Shown here: positions 60,183 to 64,000 of the stretch, one piece after another
Layout of the letters: each line of letters opens with the position of its first letter
Numbering within the stretch: position 1 is the stretch's first letter
DNA from: a virus
Length of the DNA stretch: 64,000 bases
Reading direction: 5' to 3' (one strand)
Virus record (IMG/VR): IMGVR_UViG_3300008954_000015
Location: 62,001-126,000 of that record
The notes under the pieces: model-generated
Seen by the model: the letters and a program-made list of their open reading frames with translations, nothing else
Told to the model about the DNA's origin: nothing
Databases searched by the model: none
Made by a program: the position numbers and the translations under genes

Positions 60183-61213
60183 TAGAAGGGATGCTGCAAA
60201 AGTGCCTATCGTTTGATGATGTCTTGCTGGTTCCAAAAAAGAGTGACATTGAAAGTAGAGATCAAATTTCTATAGGCTCATTTTTGGGAGGTTTTTCTTA
60301 CTCGATACCTATTATTTCAAGCCCAATGGATACTGTTACAGAAGGGGTTATGGCTTCTGCCATGGCTAACGCAGGAGCCCTAGGGGTTGTCCACAGATAC
60401 AACACTATTGCTGAACAGTGTCAGATTATTCAATCAGCCCGGAATGGCTGCAAGTCTGAAAAAGCAACACTTGCCGCCGCAATCGGTGCCAGTGGGGATT
60501 TTCTCTCCAGGGCCACCAGCTTGGTTAACGTAGGAACAAATATTTTATGCATCGATGTCGCCCATGGGCATCACGCCATGGTCGAACGGGCCCTTAAAAG
60601 CTTGAAAGATTCTTTCGGCGAAGATATTACACTCATAGCAGGCAACGTGGCCACGGCAGAGGGGTTCTCTGATCTAGAAGATTGGGGCGCTGATGCAGTT
60701 CGTGTAGGGATAGGGGGAGGTTCAATATGCAGTACCCGACTACAGACTGGCCATGGCGTTTCTACTTTTCAATCAGTTGTGGCATGCCGTTTTGTCCGAA
60801 AACATGCAAAAATCATTGCAGATGGTGGTATCAAGAAGGCGGGAGACATTGTTAAATCGATTGCTGCCGGCGCCGATTTTGTTATGCTGGGGTCTTTATT
60901 GGCGGGAACAGACCAGGCCCCCGGCCAGTGTATTCAGACTGCTGATGGCGAACGTCACAAGGTCTATAGAGGCATGGCATCACGAGAAGCCCAGCTAGAT
61001 TGGAGAGGTGAAGTGCGGTCATTCGAGGGGATTTCCTCCTCGGTTCCATATAGGGGAGACGTGGCTGACATCTTATCCAGCCTGAGTAAAAACATAAGGA
61101 GCGGATTTTCCTATTCAGGCGCGATCAGCCAAGAAGAACTAAGAGAAAGAGCAACATTCATTCAGCAGACATCTGCCTCTCAGGTAGAAAGTCACACGCA
61201 TGTGTTGTTATGA
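60179..61213 (+). CDS. IMP dehydrogenase / GMP reductase family enzyme, no CBS domains
   Basis: This 344-residue TIM-barrel enzyme starts at ATG 60179, 7 bases after AAAGGAG. The N-terminus ([15 protein letters not shown], then [13 protein letters not shown]) and [11 protein letters not shown] (about 179-189, with the catalytic Cys) are diagnostic. [13 protein letters not shown] and a KVYRGMAS flap follow, with SGFSYSGA and ESHTHVL near the end, closer to IMPDH than to GMP reductase. Bacterial IMPDH has about 490 residues including two CBS domains, which are missing here. It would direct purines to GMP. Confidence 0.82.
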   Translation: MIEGMLQKCLSFDDVLLVPKKSDIESRDQISIGSFLGGFSYSIPIISSPMDTVTEGVMASAMANAGALGVVHRYNTIAEQCQIIQSARNGCKSEKATLAAAIGASGDFLSRATSLVNVGTNILCIDVAHGHHAMVERALKSLKDSFGEDITLIAGNVATAEGFSDLEDWGADAVRVGIGGGSICSTRLQTGHGVSTFQSVVACRFVRKHAKIIADGGIKKAGDIVKSIAAGADFVMLGSLLAGTDQAPGQCIQTADGERHKVYRGMASREAQLDWRGEVRSFEGISSSVPYRGDVADILSSLSKNIRSGFSYSGAISQEELRERATFIQQTSASQVESHTHVLL

Positions 61214-61530
61214 TATCCAGGTTAAAGAAGATTGTTTTTGAAGATACGGAAGTGAATCACGCCTCCCTTAAAGTAAGGCTACGTCATGACGGCATCCGGC
61301 AGGGCGAATTCTTTCGTTTTATGTTGCAGAAATATATTGAATGTGCAGACCCGATGGTCTTTCTTGTTCAGGAACTCCGCGAGGAGAAAGGCAAATATGG
61401 GCGCACCCGTAATCGAAAAATTTCAAGAGATATACAATCCGGTCAAGATCTTTTAAAAAAGTTTAAATTATCAGACTCTCAGAAAGAAGACATATATGAC
61501 CTTCTGGAAAAAGAACATGGAGATCTATGA
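61210..61530 (+). CDS. Small protein of unknown function
   Basis: This 106-residue protein starts at ATG 61210, overlapping IMPDH by 4 bases. An initial beta segment (KKIVFEDTEVNHASLKVRLRHDG) precedes a helix with QGEFFRFMLQKYIE, a strand-helix order loosely like ribbon-helix-helix proteins. The C-terminal half is basic, then helical. No confident family. It overlaps the sigma-like gene. Confidence 0.45.
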   Translation: MISRLKKIVFEDTEVNHASLKVRLRHDGIRQGEFFRFMLQKYIECADPMVFLVQELREEKGKYGRTRNRKISRDIQSGQDLLKKFKLSDSQKEDIYDLLEKEHGDL

Positions 61531-61790
61531 AAGAGAAGAAATCAGATGTATTGTTAAGAGTTCTGCCTTCTTGTGCTAAAGATTGTATTAATTCAGGTGA
61601 ATCGTGTGATGAAAAACAATGCAGATATTGGATAGAATATGAGAGTGAAAAAAATTGTACTTTGATTTCTATAGAGGAGAACGGCAACATGACATTAGAA
61701 GAAACTGCCAAAAGATTAAACTTGAGTGTGGTAAGGGTTTTTCAAATACAAAAAAAAGCTTTAGCTAAAATAAAAAAACAGTTAAGATAA
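61527..61790 (+). CDS. Sigma-factor region 4-like protein with cysteine cluster
   Basis: This 87-residue protein has a C-terminal half GNMTLEETAKRLNLSVVRVFQIQKKALAKI (53-82, shown with its key helices) that matches the helix-turn-helix of sigma70 region 4 (TLEEIA..LG.S..RV.QIE..AL.KL). The N-terminal half has five Cys (16, 20, 27, 32, 44) that may hold zinc. It lacks region 2, so cannot open promoters alone. It could bind the RNA polymerase flap like T4 gp33 or guide late transcription. That is inference. Confidence 0.65.
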   Translation: MKEKKSDVLLRVLPSCAKDCINSGESCDEKQCRYWIEYESEKNCTLISIEENGNMTLEETAKRLNLSVVRVFQIQKKALAKIKKQLR

Positions 61791-61811
61791 ATTCGGTTTT
61801 TTTAAAAATCA

Positions 61812-61825
61812 AACACTATTTACTG
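61812..61825 (+). promoter_or_regulatory. Candidate late-control element AACACTATTTACTG
   Basis: ACTATTTA core in the 81-bp gap before the acidic protein gene. The only copy found outside the 9-30 kb virion region. Confidence 0.42.
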
Positions 61826-61871
61826 TGTACCTGTACTATATTATTGTACTGTCACATAAAGGAGAAAAACA

Positions 61872-62528
61872 ATGAGCAACAAAAAATTACTTTCTGAAGG
61901 TACTGTCAGAAGGTTCATGAAGCTGGCGTCAATCAACCCTGGCTTGACTAGCACTTTTATTTCCAAAGAGGCTGAGCCCGAGATAGAAGTAGACTACAAC
62001 CTCTTTCTTGAGGCCATGGACGAGGATCCTGCGGCTGAAGAAGAAGCTGCGGACATGAGCCTGGAAGGAGAAGAAGCACTCTCAGATGAGGGCGGCATGT
62101 CAGAAGAGGGCGACCTTGATCTAGAAGACGAGGAGGACGACCTTGATCTAGAAGACGAAGAAGGCGACCTTGACCTGGAGGCCGGCGAAGAAGGTGAAGA
62201 CGGCGATGTCACAATGACGGACGAAGAAGTCGAAGCGTTTATTTCTTTTGGAAAGAAGCTTGAAGCAGCGCGCGACCAAGGCGCCGAGCTTGGCGATGAC
62301 ATGGGCGAAGAAGATGATCTTGATATGGAAGATGATCTTGATATGGAAGAAGGGCCCGCCCCGGAGGAAGAAGAAGCGGGCATGAGCCTTGAGGGCGACG
62401 AAGCAGCTTCTGTCGAAGGTGGAATGTCAGAAGAGGATCCAGAAGAAGAGGCAGCCCTTCAGGAGAGGATGGTTAACGAAATACTGAAAAGAGTCACTAA
62501 AAGAATTCTCAAGGAAAATTTAAAATAA
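61872..62528 (+). CDS. Highly acidic low-complexity protein, scaffold-like
   Basis: This 218-residue protein starts at ATG 61872 behind AAAGGAG. Asp and Glu dominate residues 35-195, including three 9-residue repeats (GDLDLEDEE-type) and two DDLDME units. The ends are helical and basic: LLSEGTVRRFMKLASI (6-21) and EILKRVTKRILKENL (203-217). LSE|G fits the gp21 cleavage rule. The composition resembles the prohead scaffold at 16783, so a head-core protein or a DNA mimic are both possible. It is a single-gene unit with its own late-type element and terminator. Confidence 0.55.
   Translation: MSNKKLLSEGTVRRFMKLASINPGLTSTFISKEAEPEIEVDYNLFLEAMDEDPAAEEEAADMSLEGEEALSDEGGMSEEGDLDLEDEEDDLDLEDEEGDLDLEAGEEGEDGDVTMTDEEVEAFISFGKKLEAARDQGAELGDDMGEEDDLDMEDDLDMEEGPAPEEEEAGMSLEGDEAASVEGGMSEEDPEEEAALQERMVNEILKRVTKRILKENLK
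62109..62189 (+). repeat. 3 x 27-bp imperfect repeat in acidic gene
   Basis: Encodes the 9-residue unit GDLDLEDEE three times with small changes. A further 2 x 18-bp exact repeat (GATGATCTTGATATGGAA) is at 62313-62348. Confidence 0.85.
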
Positions 62529-62557
62529 ATAAAACTAATTTTTAGCTCATGTTTTCA

Positions 62558-62583
62558 GCCCCCGTTACTGGGGGCTTTTTTTT
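62558..62583 (+). terminator. Strong rho-independent terminator
   Basis: A 6-bp stem GCCCCC / GGGGGC with a 6-base loop is followed by eight T's. Confidence 0.92.
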
Positions 62584-62584
62584 A

Positions 62585-62613
62585 TTGACGAACTCTTCAC
62601 AATCTGTTACTAT
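62585..62613 (+). promoter_or_regulatory. Possible sigma70-like promoter for the clpP operon
   Basis: TTGACG (62585-62590), a 17-bp spacer and TACTAT (62608-62613), just after a terminator. A moderate match. Confidence 0.4.
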
Positions 62614-62657
62614 ATAAGATGTAGGTGCAATTATAAGCAAAGCGGGGTTCTTGTGCG

Positions 62658-62927
62658 TTGAAAGGTATAGAAAGCGTGTACTGGGTAGATCAAAGGCCGC
62701 CAAACCAGGCCGATATTTACGTGGTGCAAATTAGCTTACCGGATGCACACAGCAGAGCAAGTTTGTTAAGAAGGGAGTTGGAAGAAGAGGGATGGCAAGT
62801 CCAAGCAACAGGTCACGACACAAAGAACAAAAAAGTAATATTAGTCTTGAGAAGGCAATTCAACACTCCACAAGAATGGGAATCATATCAGGAAAAGAGG
62901 ATGGAATGGACAAAGCTTCTGAAATAG
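62658..62927 (+). CDS. Small protein of unknown function upstream of clpP
   Basis: This 89-residue protein starts at TTG 62658 with GGGG 9 bases upstream. It reads as a compact alpha/beta fold (DIYVVQISLPD, a helix ASLLRRELEEEG, a strand VILVLRR). No family is recognised. Its last 22 bases overlap the ClpP-like gene, so the two are probably co-translated. Confidence 0.45.
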   Translation: MKGIESVYWVDQRPPNQADIYVVQISLPDAHSRASLLRRELEEEGWQVQATGHDTKNKKVILVLRRQFNTPQEWESYQEKRMEWTKLLK

Positions 62928-63547
62928 AAGAAAATCAAATCGTAATTATAAACAACATACAATCTCCACAAGAGAAAGAGGACCCCATCAGAACTCTCAC
63001 CATGTATGGGGACGTTACAGAGCAGAAAGCGGCAGACGTAGTGGCGGCACTCTTGTACATGCAGGGGACATCAGAGCGTTCGTATCTTAAAAACCCAGAA
63101 AACCCGGACTCTAAAGTAGTGACAGAATTTCAGCCGATAAAGCTTTATATATCGACTCACGGAGGTTCAGCTTCAGAGATGTTTTCTGTTTACGATGTAA
63201 TGAGGATGATACAAAAGGAAACGTGCGAAATCTCGACCTATGGGATCGGAAAAGTGATGTCCGCCGGCGTCCCAATTTTGTCGTGCGGGACAAAGGGCAA
63301 AAGATTTATCGGCAAGAATTGTCGAGTCATGCTTCACAATGTGATGGGTGGTTACCAAGGGAATATTTTTAGTCTCGAAAACGAACTAGACGAGATAAAA
63401 TGGATTCAAGAAAGATATATCGAATGCTTGGTGAAAAACACCAATTTAACTAAAAGAAATCTAAAGAAGATTTTAAAATCCCAAACAGATGTTTACATTT
63501 CAGCTAATCAAGCAATTAAATATGGAATTGCTGATAAAATTATCTAA
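62906..63547 (+). CDS. ClpP-like serine protease
   Basis: This 213-residue protein uses ATG 62906, 5 bases after AAGAGG; an earlier ATG at 62792 would add a non-ClpP leader overlapping the upstream gene. The catalytic Ser is in GKVMSAGVPI (S119) and His in VMLHNVMGGYQG (H144). The likely Asp is D195 in QTDVYISANQA. ISTHGGSASEM gives the oxyanion glycines. Length fits ClpP (about 207). A 15-residue insert (GTSERSYLKNPENPD) precedes the core. Phage ClpP-like proteases are often tied to prohead processing. Here a separate gp21-like protease exists, so it may act on host or other phage proteins. Confidence 0.82.
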   Translation: MDKASEIEENQIVIINNIQSPQEKEDPIRTLTMYGDVTEQKAADVVAALLYMQGTSERSYLKNPENPDSKVVTEFQPIKLYISTHGGSASEMFSVYDVMRMIQKETCEISTYGIGKVMSAGVPILSCGTKGKRFIGKNCRVMLHNVMGGYQGNIFSLENELDEIKWIQERYIECLVKNTNLTKRNLKKILKSQTDVYISANQAIKYGIADKII

Positions 63548-63564
63548 TTACTAGGAGGTGAGTG

Positions 63565-64000
63565 ATGAATTGGTATGAATATTACAGCAAAGAAAAAGTA
63601 AAAAACTTTGATGCAGTCGACTTAGTCGAAATTTTTGATGAAGTTTTGGAGGAAAGCCTAAGCCCTTCCCAGCGCGCCCTGTTAACAGACGATTTTTTCA
63701 ATAACACTCTGAAGGAAATGTTTTCGGGCATAGACTATTCAAAAATAACACGAAAACCAATAAACGAGCAAAAGAGTTTGTCGACACTTTTGGAACAAGA
63801 AGAAGAATATTCATCTGAACAGATCCGCCTAGGCCTCCCCAAGCTGAGAATTTCAGAAGATTGGGGAAAACCAGAATCACAAGATAGACAAATTATACAA
63901 AGATTTACAGCTTCTATTCCCGGTGACACACTAAAGCAAAAGCTAGAGAATGTTAACAATATTGCCACGGGACAAGTGCAGATGGCTTCGTTGGGTCAGA
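63565..64000 (+). CDS. Unknown protein, N-terminal part (cut by right edge)
   Basis: The frame is open from ATG 63565 (AGGAGG 6 bases upstream) to the window end, giving 145 residues. It begins MNWYEYYSKEKVKNFD, with helices rich in acidic and Leu residues (DLVEIFDEVLEESL), then a Ser/Glu segment and a basic helix. No motif is recognised. It follows clpP by 17 bp, so it is probably in the same operon. Confidence 0.7.
   Translation, partial: MNWYEYYSKEKVKNFDAVDLVEIFDEVLEESLSPSQRALLTDDFFNNTLKEMFSGIDYSKITRKPINEQKSLSTLLEQEEEYSSEQIRLGLPKLRISEDWGKPESQDRQIIQRFTASIPGDTLKQKLENVNNIATGQVQMASLGQ

Noticed and set aside
9085-61825. Minus-strand T4 late promoters (TATAAATA read on the complement)
   Set aside because: The complement of the recurrent element is similar to TATAAATA, but no minus-strand genes exist in the window, so + strand use is the simpler reading.
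61994-62383. Minus-strand Ser-rich open frame opposite the acidic gene
   Set aside because: It is the reverse complement of the GAA/GAC-rich acidic tract. Ser/Arg low complexity and no start signals mark it as a shadow.
62792-62905. Longer ClpP-like protein from ATG 62792
   Set aside because: The extra residues are Ser/Lys/Arg-rich, come from another frame of the upstream gene and are not ClpP-like. ATG 62906 has an SD and gives the normal length.
62658-62927. Treating the gene before clpP as part of a ClpP fusion
   Set aside because: It is in a different frame, has its own start and stop, and overlaps by only 22 bases.
1-64000. tRNA genes, insertion sequences, integrase or attachment sites
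   Set aside because: I looked in all gaps and saw no cloverleaf-like GTTCGA-type arms, transposase, integrase or flanking repeats. A scan with a tRNA finder would be needed to exclude them formally.

Overview
This window looks like part of the genome of a large T4-type (myovirus-like) tailed phage, probably marine. Recognisable T4-type morphogenesis genes occur in near-T4 order: large terminase, portal, prohead protease, scaffold, gp23-like capsid protein, neck proteins, sheath, tube, tail chaperones, tape measure and baseplate. They share the window with a phage replication, recombination and nucleotide module (RecA/UvsX, DnaB/gp41-like helicase, primase, gp32-like SSB, FEN-type exonuclease, two different DNA polymerases, SbcC/SbcD, RuvC-like resolvase, class II RNR, dUTPase, IMPDH). 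Every supported gene is on the + strand and packing is very tight: many ATGA or TAATG overlaps and no intergenic gap above about 150 bp. I saw no tRNA, rRNA, CRISPR array, insertion sequence or attachment site. The host cannot be read directly, but a lipoprotein with MopE-type metal-binding repeats and a VWA domain (51.8-53.8 kb) is of a kind typical of myxobacteria-like (former Deltaproteobacteria) lineages. This is only a hint.

Layout. 1-2.8 kb: end of an unknown gene and two paralogous structural genes. 2.8-7.6 kb: RuvC-like resolvase, primase and a single-chain SbcD-SbcC fusion. 7.6-9.05 kb: small membrane proteins resembling a holin/spanin lysis cassette. 9.1-19.9 kb: packaging and head genes, with a ribosomal protein bS21 homologue between protease and capsid. 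20-25.2 kb: head decoration-like and neck genes. 25.4-29.9 kb: a 1517-residue fibre. 30-41.7 kb: sheath, tube, chaperones with a candidate programmed frameshift, tape measure and baseplate. 41.7-51.4 kb: truncated family A polymerase, a divergent FtsZ/tubulin-like protein, SSB, a DGQHR/AIPR-like protein, RecA, exonuclease, helicase and RNR. 51.4-55.4 kb: GroES-like protein, MopE/VWA lipoprotein, a possible Rossmann-type protein and a nucleotidyltransferase-like protein. 55.4-64 kb: DnaE-type polymerase, L,D-transpeptidase-like protein, dUTPase, IMPDH, a sigma-region-4-like protein, an acidic protein, ClpP-like protease and a gene running off the right edge.

Two promoter classes seem present. 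Sigma70-like promoters (TTGA-type -35 box, 17-18 bp spacer, TATAAT-type -10 box) lie before the resolvase, SbcCD, SSB and GroES-like genes. A different recurrent element, AACTATTTA, lies before many virion genes and is a candidate late control element. Strong hairpin-T-tract terminators follow the capsid gene, a decoration-like gene, the fibre, RecA and the acidic protein.

The most unusual items are the MopE/VWA lipoprotein and its neighbours, the FtsZ-like protein, the SbcD-SbcC fusion, the coexistence of PolA-type and DnaE-type polymerases, phage bS21 inside the capsid operon, and an inserted beta-rich domain shared by neck, sheath and fibre proteins. All family assignments were made by reading motifs, without database searches.
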